A DNA stretch of 64,000 bases from Suillus spraguei (GCA_016800925.1 JABCPU010000186.1:1-64000); one strand, 5' to 3'; positions 43,201 to 56,300 are shown, counted from the first letter of the stretch. Numbers and translations are program-made. Notes: generated from the letters alone by a model not told the origin.

Positions 43201-45820
43201 GCTGGCTCCTAAGACTGACCATCCAGAAACCGTTCCGTCGGTCATGCCCGAAATTTTACTTCTAGCTGACGATTCCAAGCCGGACGCTCCATCTAGTCTC
43301 GCAAACAGTCTCTGGTACAGATATCGCACATCCGGAGACTGGGCATGGAAAGTCTGGGACAATATTGTTGCCTCGTTACGCCAAGTTCCTGTTATGAGCG
43401 AGGACCACGAGCGTCGTCACACATATGCGCTTTGCTATGGTCAGTTTCTGCTCAATGTCGACCATTACCTTCCTGGCGGCATCGATAATGACGTGCTCCA
43501 ATGGTTTCTTGGTACTGGAAAAAGTGAAGTGCTTGGATTGACACCTGAAACCTGGGATGTACTTAGAGTCGTCCTTCTCTTCCTATGCGTCCACGGAGCG
43601 CTATCGACAACCACACTGCTTCAAGGACTAGTTTACCCTGCCTGGCAACTAGGAGCTGATGCAAGCCCTCTCTACCAGCCACAGAACATGGAAACGTTTA
43701 TACAGGCGGCCAGTGAGCTTTTTGGCGCGCTTGTGCTCCAGGAGGAGTGTTTCATCAGCTCGATCGTCCCACAAGAACTCCTAGATGCACAACGGATCCA
43801 CACTTGGAGACAGGATGCCTTCCGGGAACCTCATTTCACCCTTCTTGCCAGCAATATACCGAATTTGGTGCTCCTGGAACACAATAATGTTGTTTCGGAT
43901 GAACTTCGCGGGATTGCGCGAGACCTTCGCCTACGGACGTGCGAGAGTCGCGATATCAGGCAATCATGCTATCGTAATCTTGACGCTGTCCGCAAGGGCT
44001 TCGAGCGCCCGATTCAGTCAGGAATGGTCGCAGAAACGCTTTGCGAACCGCTCGTCAATGCGCTGAAAATGATTTTGAGTGAATCAAACGAAGGTACGTG
44101 GAAGATGCAGTATATAATGACTCCGAGATTCATATTCAACCGTAGATACAGATGTTAACTCGTTTTTAAGCACTGGGATATCATCCGTTCTGAGCCCGTG
44201 CACACTAGCGGCAACTGCAGTTCAGCTGCAGTTTGGGCTGAGGCAACTCGGAAGGGCGCTTGCTTGTGAGTCGACGAAACAGGGTGCAAGTGCATCGCTC
44301 GACAAAATGACGTCCTTGATCTTTCACCACTCGATGGCCTCGGAAGAAGCGTATTTCATCGCGGAGATGGCGAGGGGCGTCGATGGACCAGTGGCGATTA
44401 AAGTAAGTGGTTTGATACTCGGGTCTGATGCACACTGAAAACGACAAATAGTTCATAAATAACGGCTTCAAAAGTATCGTCGATATCCTCAATCGAGCCC
44501 CTGCTCCTTCGACTCCCGAATCATTACTGATGAGGGTTGGCCGCGCAGGCGAGGTGCTTCGCGTACTTTCACATGTTTCAGAGCCACTGCGAGAGGAAGG
44601 AACTGGACTAGATCTTGATGTTTCAACGCAAGAGCGGCTCGCTAAAGTCATTCTGGAGTCATTTCAATTTGCAAATGCGACATTTTCCAAAACGACTGAT
44701 CACTCTCTGCGCGTCATCACTGATTCAGTCATATTTTTGGCTCGGCTCCTTCAATTCGACCTTGGTTTCGGTATACGGACGACACACTTTCGGGAAACGT
44801 GTGAGAAGATGACGCCAGTTCTCTTTGACCTTGTCGTGGTATGTACATAACGCATTATGTATACGAGCTAAGATAACATAATCGCAGATTCATGCATGCG
44901 GCCCTGCGCAAGACGCTGTTGCGTTCGCGCTTCTTCTTGATACCTTGTACTTCCTCATCGACGGTATGCTGACCTCCAATCACTGTGTTTTACCTTATTC
45001 AAACGTATTTCTCGTAGATCTTTTCCTGCACTCTAAAATTTCATTGCCAGACCCGTTCAAGTATTATCCCACGAAACTTCAGTCACCTCATCTGCATTCC
45101 CTCCCTAGTTCACATCGTGTACGACTTCTGGCTCTCTTCCCACATCTCCGGCCGAATGCAGTTGTCCAAGACCTTTCCCACGCTCATAGAGACAGTACGG
45201 GCCTTCTCGTTTACGGCGCACCCGTTCAGAACCGCCCATGGGAATGGATCGAGAACCTCGACAAAGATGATGGAATGATCCGGAACAATGCCTCTCTGTC
45301 ACTCGAACTGTTCGGGGCAAAGGCCACAGGCGACCACTTGATCGGCTATGTACAAGATGAAGAACGTTGCATACCAACGAGACTGGAAGGTGTCTTCGAG
45401 GATAATTTGACGGCTGAGAGCGTCTTCCGTCGAGACTGGCGCGAAACACGACTTCCGGCGCACTCCGACGTCCGTGCTGGGGAGCGCGGGGTAGGAGAGG
45501 GGGCAGACGAGCTGGGAACTCTGCCTACTTTTGGATTGCAGAAGCCAGGATCGGGAAGGGTGTCACCTGCCTCGTCAGTACGTTCTCGGGGTTCGGTCAG
45601 CTCGATGCGGCGTAGTCCAGGGTCGCTCTCGGGCAATCGGTCTGCCGTTTCTACGAGGGAAGGTACCGGGGAGAGTGGTATTGGTTCTGGTCCAGCAGCA
45701 GGGCATAAACGAAAGGCTTCGGCTTCTGTGGACGATGACGACGAGGTCGAAATAATCGAGGGGCCAGTGCCAGCAAATCTGAAGAAATCTAAAGGGAAGC
45801 CAAAACCAAAGAAAAAGTAG
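40296..45820 (+). CDS. MED12: Mediator of RNA polymerase II transcription subunit 12 (Med12/Srb8)
   Basis: Med12 is part of the four-subunit kinase module (with Cdk8, cyclin C and Med13) that reversibly binds nuclear Mediator and activates the Cdk8 kinase. The N-terminal Med12 motif is clear: YESLPPAWLPKSHK, an intron, then YPGFHPPRPGQDEDVL. Further conserved blocks are FKIPSRVTMSD, WFAELANPDVPLSKLG, GKSVPHGAKGHDLLDLL, IPRAVWFLRVFGANE, TFKGVLSDTESREKWVSRFT, LVDHCTFLTWIVQQM, AQAGFVAHLADEYLD, and near the C-terminus ASLSLELFGAKATG. The gene has about twelve exons with introns near 50 bp. Joins I could check (for example 42888-42936) keep the frame, so it looks functional. The last exon is a Ser/Arg/Pro-rich tail with a Lys-rich end (KKSKGKPKPKKK), probably disordered. 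Start at the Met of MKQEKRGQEP. About 1,600 residues, normal for the family. Confidence 0.93.
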
Positions 45821-46005
45821 TTGTACAATTGATCCATCTTGATCCAATTTTAATTTGCGTGCTGTCTTGTCTACATTGCGTTTGGTATAATGATGCCTAT
45901 AGTGCGGGTGCTGTACCATAATTTAGTTTATGGTATACATATGTATCGTAGAATATACAAATAACGTAGGAGGATGGAGTATTTGTATAGGTACACCGAA
46001 GCTGA

Positions 46006-47145
46006 TTATTGATGGAAAAAAGCGTCAAATGGACCAGCCTGCTGCCCACGAATATTAGAAGACTCCCGACGAGGGTCGGGTTGTTCAAGGGCTCTCCCGA
46101 CGATAGAAACCATGTCCTTGACTGCAAAATTTACAACGGGTTTCCTCGTGACCTCCGTCCGACATCCCGGACAGGTATACATGGGCTGCTGTCGTCGAGA
46201 AGCATTGTACACTGTAAGTAGTTGCAGCTGAAGCGGATATGAGACATATGGACTAATGGAGTGTAGAGTTTGAGGGAAATCGCGAGGCAAGGGTATGCGG
46301 TTAACGTTATACGTGGGATGTGCGCGAACATGTTTAGTGAGTGTTTCGTTGAACCAGTCTTTGAGGCATCCCTCGCAGTACGAGTGTCCACAGTCAGGGA
46401 GACTAGGGTAGAAAGGTTGGTAAACGAAAGAGAGTGAAGATGAGGACTTACAGGTAAGGAGAGTACATCAAATGCGCGCATATATCACAAGAGAGCCTGT
46501 CGCCCAACTTGGTAGCATCCTAAATAGATGACTTAGAGAGCATCAAAAAAGATGGGAAAGAACACGTACAATAGACAATGCCGATGTGTCTTTCGCTTGC
46601 AAAGCGGCAAGTTTCTCCCGCTGCAATTGGATCTCCTGATGACCAGCAATAATTTCTTGAGATCGTGTGGTAAGCTCTTGACTTTGCTCTTCGAGACGTT
46701 TTTTTCGCAGCGACAAGTAGTGTGCGCTGGTCAGTGACCTGTTTCTTTAGGTTCTCGTTCATCTGATGGTGTTCCGTCAGTCTGAATTAAAATTTTAATA
46801 ATCGGAGAGACGTACCTGCTTCAATTTCGAATTCTCCTGCTGCCAAGATGAACTATCGTCACCTGGCACCTCAGGAAGCATCGGTCTTTCGTCCGACGAC
46901 GAAGATATCTCCAGAACATCCCTGTTCCTATAAGGCTTCTTAATTTTCCTTTTGAATTTTGAGGATGAACCAATCTTGCTCGATTGAGCATTCTCGTCAT
47001 CGGAAGACAGAACGATAACTTCAGGAATAGTAGCTGCGTTCGATTTCGGTTTTGAGTCGTTGGAGATATTGCGTGTAAGTGATGGATAACTGTCTCTTGA
47101 GTGTAGGCGAGAACGCTGTTGACTGGTTGAGCGTGTTGCGGGCAT
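46006..47145 (-). CDS. RING-finger protein with coiled coil and N-terminal SUMO-interaction-like motifs
   Basis: The protein starts MPATRSTSQQRSRLHS. Residues about 40-95 contain two hydrophobic-acidic motifs, PEVIVLSSDDE and VLEISSSSDE, which fit the SUMO-interacting motif pattern. A charged coiled-coil segment follows (LEEQSQELTTRSQEI, REKLAALQAKD). The RING is CDICAHLMYSPYL, an intron (about 46400-46450), PDCGHSYCEGCL, and far downstream TCPGCRTEV, giving the C3HC4-type zinc ligands with a long insert of about 60 residues between the ligand pairs. The C-terminus is GPFDAFFHQ. RING proteins with SIMs act as SUMO-targeted ubiquitin ligases in the nucleus; that function is inferred here. The coiled-coil exon needs a frame change at a run of seven A near 46703, which may be an assembly error. 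Confidence 0.75.
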
Positions 47146-47854
47146 GATGCAGTTAGAAAGAGCTGTAGGAGTTGTTGCGAATTAAGGAGAAATGACCTGT
47201 GCCTTAAATATTAAAGTGCCCCGTGACTCGTGGACCGAGACTGTGGCCAAGCCGGACAATTATGGAGCGTCCACGCTGCCCCATGCCACTTAATTTGATT
47301 ACACATGCTCAGCGGATGCCACAGCGCTAGCTGGATAAATCGAACAACGAGTTTGACTTGACCACATCCAGTCGCTATTCCACTGCTTAGTAAGTACTCA
47401 TTGACCACGCCATGTAATACGATGATTGAATAGCAGTGTCTCTGGTATCTGCAACTTAGTGGACCTACGAGATAAAATACAATGCAATGAGCACCCTCAT
47501 TGAACAAGGTTATCCGAGTCGGAGGTCAGCCTTATCGTAATAGCCTACCAACGTGACAATTGAATCAGGGACCTCCACGTGAAGAGTCTGCGGTAGTCTA
47601 CGGTGATTATAAGATACAGGAATGCCCCCCCACGAAGCTACTATAAAAAGGGGCGTACATTGTCTATCGCAATGCTCAGTTAAACCTCCCTACTTGGTTA
47701 TCTTACTAATATCTTCAGTGACTCTGAACGTATAGAAACTCTGCATGGAATCGTCACATGCTACATCAGGGAAACGTAGTTCACTACAGAGTGCTACAGA
47801 GTGCTACGGAGCACTCCGTAGCACGATCCAACGCGCTGATGTAGGGAGTCACCT
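47146..47854. promoter_or_regulatory. intergenic region with TATA box and operator-like palindrome
   Basis: A good TATA box (TATAAAA, 47643-47649) lies about 205 bp before the start of the MFS pseudogene. Between them is a run of GTGCTACAGA repeats ending in an 11-bp-arm palindrome, GTGCTACGGAG-CA-CTCCGTAGCAC (47801-47824). Confidence 0.55.
47801..47824. repeat. 24-bp palindrome with neighbouring direct repeats
   Basis: Perfect 11-nt arms flank a 2-nt centre. Two GTGCTACAGA-like direct repeats lie immediately upstream. It could be a regulator binding site; no known factor is assigned. Confidence 0.7.
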
Positions 47855-49593
47855 ATGACCTCTTATTGCGGTGTCGAAGTTATCGTTCGACGTCCCACTC
47901 CTTCAAACGCGCGCAGATATACTCTGCTTCTGATCTTCTGCATTACGCAGTTTTTATATGCACTCACCAATTCGACGTTGTTCTCTGCTATCCCTACCCT
48001 TGTCCGGAAGCTTGGATTCACTCAAAGCCAGTCGGTTTGGATCATCAGTGGTGTACCAGTTGGCTTCTGCATCCCTTCTCCTTATGGTGAGTCCTGTCTT
48101 CCGGTAGCCGACGAGAGGATCTTTACCACATATTTGCGGAGTGGAAAAATTAGCGGTATCTACACCCCTAGTCAGTCTGACCGAGGTTGTCTTTATGACC
48201 ATCGTATTAACTTTTACTGAAGAATACACCTTCATAACTGGTAAATTTATTGTAGGGGTAATCTCTATCGGCCTTGGTTTCGTCTCCGATGGCATATTAT
48301 TCCTTGCAATGAGTGCCAATCGGTTGCGTTCCTTCGCTGCAATTGCACGGACTGATTATTACAGCCGCATCGCTCACCGTACCATCGGCTCTAGCCTTGC
48401 TCTTCGGACTTTTCCCTGAGCCTAGGCGTCAAGCAGTAGCTATCGTAGCGTTTGGAGCTTCGGGGGCAATTGCCATCAACGAGCGACTTCTGCTTCGTAA
48501 CGCGGTCTAGGATATGTCAGTGCTGGGTCTAATTACAGGTGCCCTTTTCGTCGAATACGTCAGCTGGAGCTGGATGGTTTGGTTTGTGTCGACGGTGGTC
48601 ATACCAAGCACACTCATTTTATGCGGTACTTATTCCTCCACAAACAATGCATGTGGTTCGAAAAAGCGGCTTCGGGAGTCTTGATATCACCGGAATATCA
48701 ATTCTTGCAGGTCAGTTACAATTTAATATGGTCTGTTTACGCCGTACTGAGTTGCCATCATACTCTTTATATTTGGTATTACAACAGGGTCCATTACGGG
48801 CTAGGGATCAGCCATGACACTAGCACCTTTAGTCATCGCCATCGGTATGACCGCTGTATTATTTTACCGGGGGGCCTTCTAGCCAACTGAATGCGCCGCC
48901 ATGTATGTCTGCTCGATTGTTCAAGGTCTCTCTATTTACACTGATTCGCTAACCATCTTCTACATGGTTCATTCTGAATTTCTCTATTCTATTCGGGACG
49001 GCTCTTCTACCATATTTCTGGTGGGCAACGTATTCACCGCCTGTGTGTCCCCGGCAAGATATTTACTAATGGAGCGCTATGTCCACTGCCATCCACATGT
49101 GAGTATAGATCATGTGCTTAAATTAGACCGGTGGAAGTTGATTATCGGATGACGCTAACGTTATTTTAGGCTTCCAATGGGCATCATTGTCTTTGTCTTC
49201 AACTTTGCCAATAGGGTAAAGGGGCTCAGCAGCACCAGCGCCAAGTGGCCCATACTTTGTGGGGCACTGATGATGATGTCGGCACTAGTGTTATTTGCCT
49301 TCGCCGACGGACCTGACAAGTACTGGGCGTTGGTGTTCCCCGGCTTCATCATCGGTTCCGCCGGTACCATGTTAACCAACATCTCAGCAAAGTGTGTACC
49401 CATCTTATCTTTGGAGCCTCAGCATCATATCAAATTACACAGCATCGCAATCCTCCGAGCTACGTCTCCTGATGAAAAGTGAAACAGATTTTGGTGGCAT
49501 TACGAAAGGGGATGGATCCTTGTCCTGGCGGAGAAGTGAAGGTGGAGTCTCGGATCTGACGAAGGAAGGTACGCTGAATATGACGTGGTAGAG
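47855..49593 (+). pseudogene. decayed MFS transporter (DHA2-like drug efflux type)
   Basis: Segments of a 12-14-helix MFS exporter occur in the right order but in several frames: LLLIFCITQFLYALTNSTL, FSAIPTLVRKLGFTQSQSVW, VPSALALLFGLFPEPRRQAV, GALFVEYVSWSWMVWFV, and at the end STSAKWPILCGALMM with FADGPDKYWALVFPGFIIGS. This matches fungal DHA2/MFS_1 proteins of about 500 residues. Frame changes occur near 48070, 48350-48480 and 48640, and the middle helices (48720-49080) are hard to follow. The last 40 codons are not similar to the usual C-terminus. The upstream TATA box suggests it was once expressed. Confidence 0.75.
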
Positions 49594-50370
49594 GCAAAAT
49601 ATGTTATTCAGACTGACAGATTGTGGATATCAATGCAGAATGTTGACAAGGGTTAGGGGAATTGAAATTCGCAGGGTACTATTTGCTTGCCTCTGCATGT
49701 TTGTTGACGTGGCACGTGGCCAAAGTCAGCTGTGTGCCGGAAGGGTCGTATACATATCTGAAGTCGGCCTGGGTTTAAAGTTGTCGTACATTTTAGGTCA
49801 ACAGTTTATATTCGGTCGTCATGATTAGAACCCTTACTTTTATTATGGGTTGCAATTGGTGATCAATTGGTGATTTGGATAGTCAAAGGTATTTGATGAT
49901 TGTAGGATACATGTTGAGATTGGTGTACAACGGACGTCTGTACAACATTGGTAATCAACTGTCGGCCACACGCTACAAGGCACTATCTGAGATCCAAAGA
50001 GGAAATTAGTCTCCTGTAGTAGACAGTCCAATACTTAGAAGACAGTGGTTCCTTCCATATTTGGAAAGGTACTATGATGGGTGTTGTTTTATGATCGCGA
50101 GGACGAGGGCATGGGTGTGGATATATCTGAACATACAAATACAAGCTGAATCGTAGTAGAGTTCAGACTAAAAATGAGAGGGAGAGAGTTGGGAAGGAAC
50201 ACTTGATGTGTGTGAGCAAGGTGTAGTAGATGTGGATGAGACAAATGAACATAAGGCGCATGATATGATATCAATGTCCGAAGGAAGATATGTGAAGAGC
50301 TGATAGTGTAAGTCTCGGCTTATTTCAACAATTAGGGAAGGAGTGTACGTACCAGATGATCAACACTTGA
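49594..50370. other. intergenic between MFS pseudogene and RRM gene
   Basis: No gene recognised. The right part (50040-50370) is the 3' flank of the RRM gene on the reverse strand. Confidence 0.5.
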
Positions 50371-51271
50371 TCAATAACCACGGCCGTAACCTGGATTGCC
50401 ATTTCCACCTTGCTGACCATAACCTTGTTGGCCACTGTAGCCGGTTGGAGCAAAACCGCCTCCATAACCCCCACCTTGAAAATTACATCAGGAAAGGAGA
50501 TACACGTAAAGTGATGCTCACCTTGGTAGCCTCCATAGCCACCTTGAGGTAGCCACCTTGACCTCCAGCAAAGCCGCCCTGACCTCCATAGCTAGGCTGC
50601 TGACCGTAACCGCCGCCACCTGAAAAATATTATGAAAAGGACCCTCATGTATTTGCAAACTTGCCACGAACCAGAGTAGCCGCCGGCACCACCATAACCA
50701 CCTCCAAATGCTGCACCGCCGCCACCGCCGCCGGTCGCGGAGCTGCGGGGATTAGCGAGATTTACTTTTATCCTCCTACCATCAACCTCCTGCTCATTCA
50801 TGTTGGCAATAGCATTGTTCGCTTCCTCAGTGGTCCCATAGGTGACAAAGCCAAAACCCGAGAACGGCCGGTATCACGGTCACGCATGACGATAGACTGA
50901 ACGGAACAACTCAATCAAAAGGATAAACTGGGAAGATAACTCGCGCACGTCAAGCACTTGTCCAAAACTGCTGAAAGCCTATATTGTGCAAGGTCACAAG
51001 ACCGAAAACGCGTAAGAACATGCATCTCGAGAACAATTTCAGACGAAGATGACATAGCGAAGCAGCCCAAATCAACAGCTCGCCCATCATTATCGTATAT
51101 AACTGACATTGCGCAACGTGTCATCAGTGGTGTTCCAACTCAAATTTCTACATGGAGAAAACAAAGAATTAACGAATCAGTTTCGCCCCTCGACGGGAGA
51201 AGCGTTTGCGAATGAAGTCAGACAGCATAGACTGACCCAACGTAAATTTTTGCACTTGATTGTGAAGACAT
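50371..51271 (-). CDS. glycine-rich RNA-binding protein with one RRM
   Basis: The reading from MSSQSSAKIYVG (51271) through introns gives RNP2 (KIYVGNLSW), TTDDTLRNAF and FGQVLD, then SIVMRDRDTGRSR and RNP1 (GFGFVTYG), followed by TEEANNAIANMNEQEVDGRR and IKVNLANPR. The rest is a Gly/Tyr-rich tail (GGGYGGGFAPTGYSGQQGY, ending NPGYGRGY). This is the small GRP/RBM3-like family, about 160-170 residues, which binds RNA in nucleus and cytoplasm, often in stress responses. Five introns are inferred with standard sites. Two positions lack one base for a continuous frame: inside RNP1 (about 50860, three G where four are expected) and in the Gly tail (about 50550, TACCTC where TACCCTC fits). These are either assembly errors or inactivating changes. 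Confidence 0.8.
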
Positions 51272-54200
51272 AGTGAAGGAGATCACTGGTAATACAATAG
51301 AGAGTCTTGAAACCTGTTACACGAAACCTGAACGAAACGGAGACCAAGAGACAGAGTAACGGGACGTGGAGGTTCGAAAGAGAGTTTGGGCGAAAAGGAT
51401 CTGTCGACGATCACCCTTATATTCGAGCCCCTTTATTTCAAACTCCGGTCTGAACTCTCCAGACTAATTTCTTTTTATGGTTGTATTGATCGAGCTACCT
51501 CCGCACTCCCAATTCGGAACACAAAGTTGTGCTTGGCAAGCGATATGTTTTCTCTCACGATATTTCGACTCAAAAACATGGAGTTTAATTTTGTTGATCA
51601 TAAATTTGTCAGAGCGAACCTGTTTCAAATATCTTCTAGATCAAAAAGAGTTAGGCTTATCTACATACAAGCGCGAGAACGGAGACTGCCATGCTTTCTT
51701 ATCAGATCACCTAGCTACGACGCCGCAAAGAGTTCCTAGTCACCGCTCGCGTGTATATGTTTTTAACATTCGGCAGTCTCCGAGTAGAAGGATTTCCGCG
51801 GCGTTGAAGAGGGACCCGTTATCAACCGGAACGTTGACAAAAGGATCAAATTGGTAGGTGCAAGTAGGTGCAACGAGTATTTCTATATCGGAGAGGGTCA
51901 GAGCACTAAATTTGAGGGTTGACTTCGATTTGCTATCCGTTCGTCAACCTGGAGCGCTTCTCCCGGCTTACACTCCGGATCGTATCTTGCTGCGACTGTC
52001 ATGTCACCTGTTGTGTTTTGGATTGACACAGGAGCTACGCCCCCCAATTTAATTTCTTTCAAGTATCACATGGTCTGCACTCATATTTTTCTCAGGGTGA
52101 CTGTTCACAACATCCCCTACGCCGACTCTCCCTCTGCCGTGTGCCTGGCATTGGTCCAGAGTCCCGCATGGCTAGCCAGTGATTATTTTAGCAGGTGAGT
52201 CAGTTCAGCTGAAAGCTATCGGGGATCAACAACTACCGTTCGGCGGATCTTAATAAATTAACAATCGAGTCCATTCTACCTACGTTCCAACATCAAAACA
52301 CTCATTATTACAAAGGTGGAATAAACGCGACGTAGTAGAATGTAGCCCTTGAAGCTAGTAGATCAGGCAAGATAATTTTTTTTTGGAAAGAGAGGCATAT
52401 GCCAACAATAATTGGTCTCTGGCCTACGAGCACGCAACACATGCTCCACAGGACCAACGTTCTGGTAAGTGCGCTAATTGTCGTGATCAGATCACCATCA
52501 AGGGGAAATTCATTACGGTAACCGCCGGATGTCCATCCTATATGCGTCCCCTCACTAGCGCCTCGTACCAGCTTTTCGTTTGGCTGTCCCTCCCAACGTC
52601 TGAATTTTAAATCCAGTAATCACATAACTCCTCGTGCTTTCTTTTTATTCCAATTGTATCTTGAACCAGACGACCCCGACTCTTATATTAAAAGGAATTG
52701 ATACATTTTTTCCTTTTTGTGAGAGATTATACATTTTGAAGTGATCAGCTTCACTTTGTTCAGCACGGCGGAGTTTGCACCAGCAGCTGATTTATGTCGA
52801 GTTCACGGACTTGCTGTCCTGACAACAACAAAAATGTTACCGGGGCATCTATTTCTATTGTGCATCCCATCCTGGTTCCGAATGCCTGTTTCGCTGCGCA
52901 ACTCTGATAAATAACTGCGACGTCCAGCAAGTCAAGGGCTTAACCGGTCCGCGTCGTACACCAAAAGGGTCGGTCACGCAGGATACAAGTCGGCGCCGTC
53001 TTGAGCGCGTTTTCATTTTAGCGTCCATGTCAAATGCCGAACGGACCTTTTGCAAGATAAGCATGTGGAAGTTGACCCTAGCTTCACGTATCAGTGCGTA
53101 ATGAAAACTGTGACACATGTACGAGTGATCTCAGAGATACAGACCCGTGCAGATCAGTTCCCCGTCATCCCTTACTCTCGTTCAATGAAACAAGCGATTC
53201 GAAGTCTGCACTCTTGTGCTTACTTTTTCCGTCACACGAGTTGCGCCACCTCTCTGCGGCTTTGTAATCGTCTTCTCGATGTGGGGGTGGCGGAGGGAAA
53301 AAACCGTGAGATCCGTTTGAAGGTACGTCCAATCACTTGTTCTCGCAACTGGAGGAAGATCTACCAACGCAATAAGATCGTGACGATTCGCGACGCAGTC
53401 GACGAAAAAATTACAGTGCTACAAGTCATTGAGTGGACTGCATCGATAAACAAAATTGAATTTCTACAGCCAGTCGACTATGGTTCTAGACCTCATCGAC
53501 ACGAATCGCTTTCAATTTGAAAAATCCGGAATAGCTGCTAGCGATGCAATGTTCGATGTACTACGCAGTTGATGGAAACAACATATATGCGATCATAGCC
53601 TGCATGTATATGCTGAAGTTACCAGCATGGCGCAGAGGTCTACAGTAGCCCGCGACAGTCCTCAACCCATGGGTGATACGAGTTTGTGCATTTAAATTTA
53701 CGGTCGCCGGTGGCATCCCACAACTAAACGTTATACTAGGAACACGTCACTGTCCCCTCTCTTTCCCGTCTTAGTACCACAAACGCCGCATACTGCCTGA
53801 CCAAATCGTAAATAGTTTCCAGCAATCTATCCAACGTACGTACCATTACACATCTGGGGAGACATTAGAGTCAGGACCAAATGCGATACGATGGCTGGTG
53901 AATGGATGTACATGCATGCTACAAGCTAGGCGTCTCAAGTTGGGCGATTGGACGTCCCAGAATGACATAACATCGAAATATCCTCGCACAACGTTTGACC
54001 ATTGTGCACACGTTGAACTATTTATCCGAAACCAAGTACTTCCCAGTACATTTGGTTGCGAATAGATAGTCGACGGTTGTGATCACGCGTCTTCCTCTTG
54101 CTGAAAATGTCGGCATAAGTTATGAGTATTTATCCTAGCGTATTTGAATTTAGATTCCTATCACATCAGTACTAGTGGAGGAAGGCAACTTGGCAAAATT

Positions 54201-56291
54201 TTCCCATAACGGTAATTTAGCCCCCCCGCAATTAGGGCGTCCGACAGAAGGACTTCGACCCCAAAGGACACTAAATGACTCCATATATAATCCTCGTGAT
54301 ACTGTAACGTGAGGCTTGTTAGGACAAACCAGGAAGTAGTCGAGCGAGTAAATTAAAGTCAAAGCAGGTATTACCTTATAATGTGAGAGAGCAGCAAGCA
54401 CTTAGTGCGTTACCCAAAGGCAACTGATTTATCATACTTCCTGCAAGTTCAGACTCGTCAAAAAATCAAACCACTTTCAATTATGTACCCACCTAGTTTT
54501 CCCACACTGACATTTATTAGACTATACCATATGCGCACGAGCCAATGACTAAATCAGCAAAACTGACACAGAACCATGAATGATGTCATCTGGTGTCCGA
54601 CTTCAGGTCCAGAGTTTGTGCGCGCACATATCTGATTCGACAGTGAAATGAACCCGGGCATGTGAACAAGCCCGAGGCATCGATGGATAATTTTTATTGT
54701 CATGACGGAGGTACTAGGCTGAATTTAACGGTATGATGATGGCGAGTTCTTTGGAAGTTGGGATTGGGGTGAGGCATGAGGGGCGCGGTGGAGTAGTGTG
54801 TCGGTCTGATGCATTCCTGAAGTTTAGTGCTGACCTCGTAAACAGCTGAATTCAGAGGCACACTTGTGGTTATCCCTGAGCCCCTTTCCCACGAGCCATC
54901 CGTTACTATAAGGAACGACATTGTGTAATTTTGAAAGACTGGGCAGGAGAGACATAGGTGGCGCACATAGATATGGAGGCGGCGTAAGTAGGTAAGCAAG
55001 AGGAACAGGTCCTACTGTCCCAGGCCAGCAGGGACATGACGTGAAATTGAGAGTATTCGGGTAACGTTAATCATTCAAAGGTAACGTGAATCAGCGATGT
55101 ATTAACGGAAACAGGATCAGCGATACATACTGTGCTTCGAAAGTGGTGATAAAATGCCGTATTTCGAAATGCGGTCCAGGGTTTCAATGCCGGCGGGATG
55201 AATACGTGAGTGGAGCGGGAGAAGCGAAAACAAAACCGCCTTCATGCCGATATGACGGGTGTCCGACAAGGTTCGCGAGGTATAAGTGGGTACTGGGGCC
55301 CGTTTGATTGATTTCGGCTTGACCTGTGCCAAACTGAGCAGGATGCCACCAGACTTACAACAGCGGCAGAGTAACGTTGAAGGACTTCCAGTAGATCTGA
55401 TAGATATGCGTGCGAGCGAGTTGTGTCATCATGCAATATGATGTGTAACTGACGTCGACGTCTGCGAAGTGTGAGGTGATAATTAGTATGCTTGTACTCA
55501 TTGGATTTGATATCGGTTCCAACGGCCTGCACTAGATGGGTCACAAAGGACCAAAAGACTAACAGCATCGGATGGGATGATACACCTGAGAGTTGTTGTT
55601 CACAACGACCTCAGGGACTGAAGCGGTCTTGTGTTAAGCCTGCGGCGCTGTCACCGAGCCTGAAAGGGGTTAGTTGGTACCGTGAACAGAGACACTATAC
55701 TTTTAGCAAAACCACCAAAGATGGCTCAAGAAGAGAAGTTGGTAATCATATTGTGCACGAAGAGGCGGTGATTGAAGTTCGTGACTCAGATCAGCGTGTT
55801 AATCACGTTGGGGGTAAGATAGGAAACAGGATCCGAATGTCCAGTGTGAAAGGGACACAGTTTTGGGCGCACTATTGTACGTATGCGCAGTATAGGCCTA
55901 CTAGCACGCGGCTATCACAAAAGAAGGATGGCATGCGGATACGGTGAGGCCTATCGGACTGCCACGTGAGAGTTTAGACCATGAATCACAAGAATTATTC
56001 AAATTTTTTTTACCCGAGCTCGATGTCTGGGCATTCAGCGACGTATATATTGGACCACGATTTTCACTGAGCACTTAGCTTTGCATTAATAATAGCTTTT
56101 ACGCCAGGTCGTTTAAAGTACTTGGTCGTTTGTGGTTGTCGCCTGCCTCGTTCATCGTGGCTTAAAGTTTTGTACCTAATAACGTTGTGACTTCACAGCA
56201 GAGTTTTCGCACAGCCACAAGCTTATATCAAAAACCGAACATCAGAAAAATAATCGGCAGGGCCTCCCTGGCAGGCTTTGATCTTCATTGC
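51272..56291. other. about 5 kb without a recognisable gene
   Basis: Only short ORFs occur and none shows a known domain or plausible exon chain. No LTR ends, transposon motifs, tRNA or long tandem repeats were recognised. The right-most 250 bp probably include the promoter of the ABC transporter gene. Fast-evolving non-coding RNA or heavily decayed repeats could be present and would not be visible to me. Confidence 0.5.
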
Positions 56292-56300
56292 ATGATAACC

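Noticed and set aside
52001..52198. ORF with FWIDTGATPPN, resembling an aspartic protease motif
   Set aside because: Only the short motif fits. No flap or second Asp region follows, and the neighbouring sequence is not retroelement-like.
53050..53520. 156-codon ORF in the gene-poor stretch
   Set aside because: No recognisable domain, no exon partners, and a length that can arise by chance.
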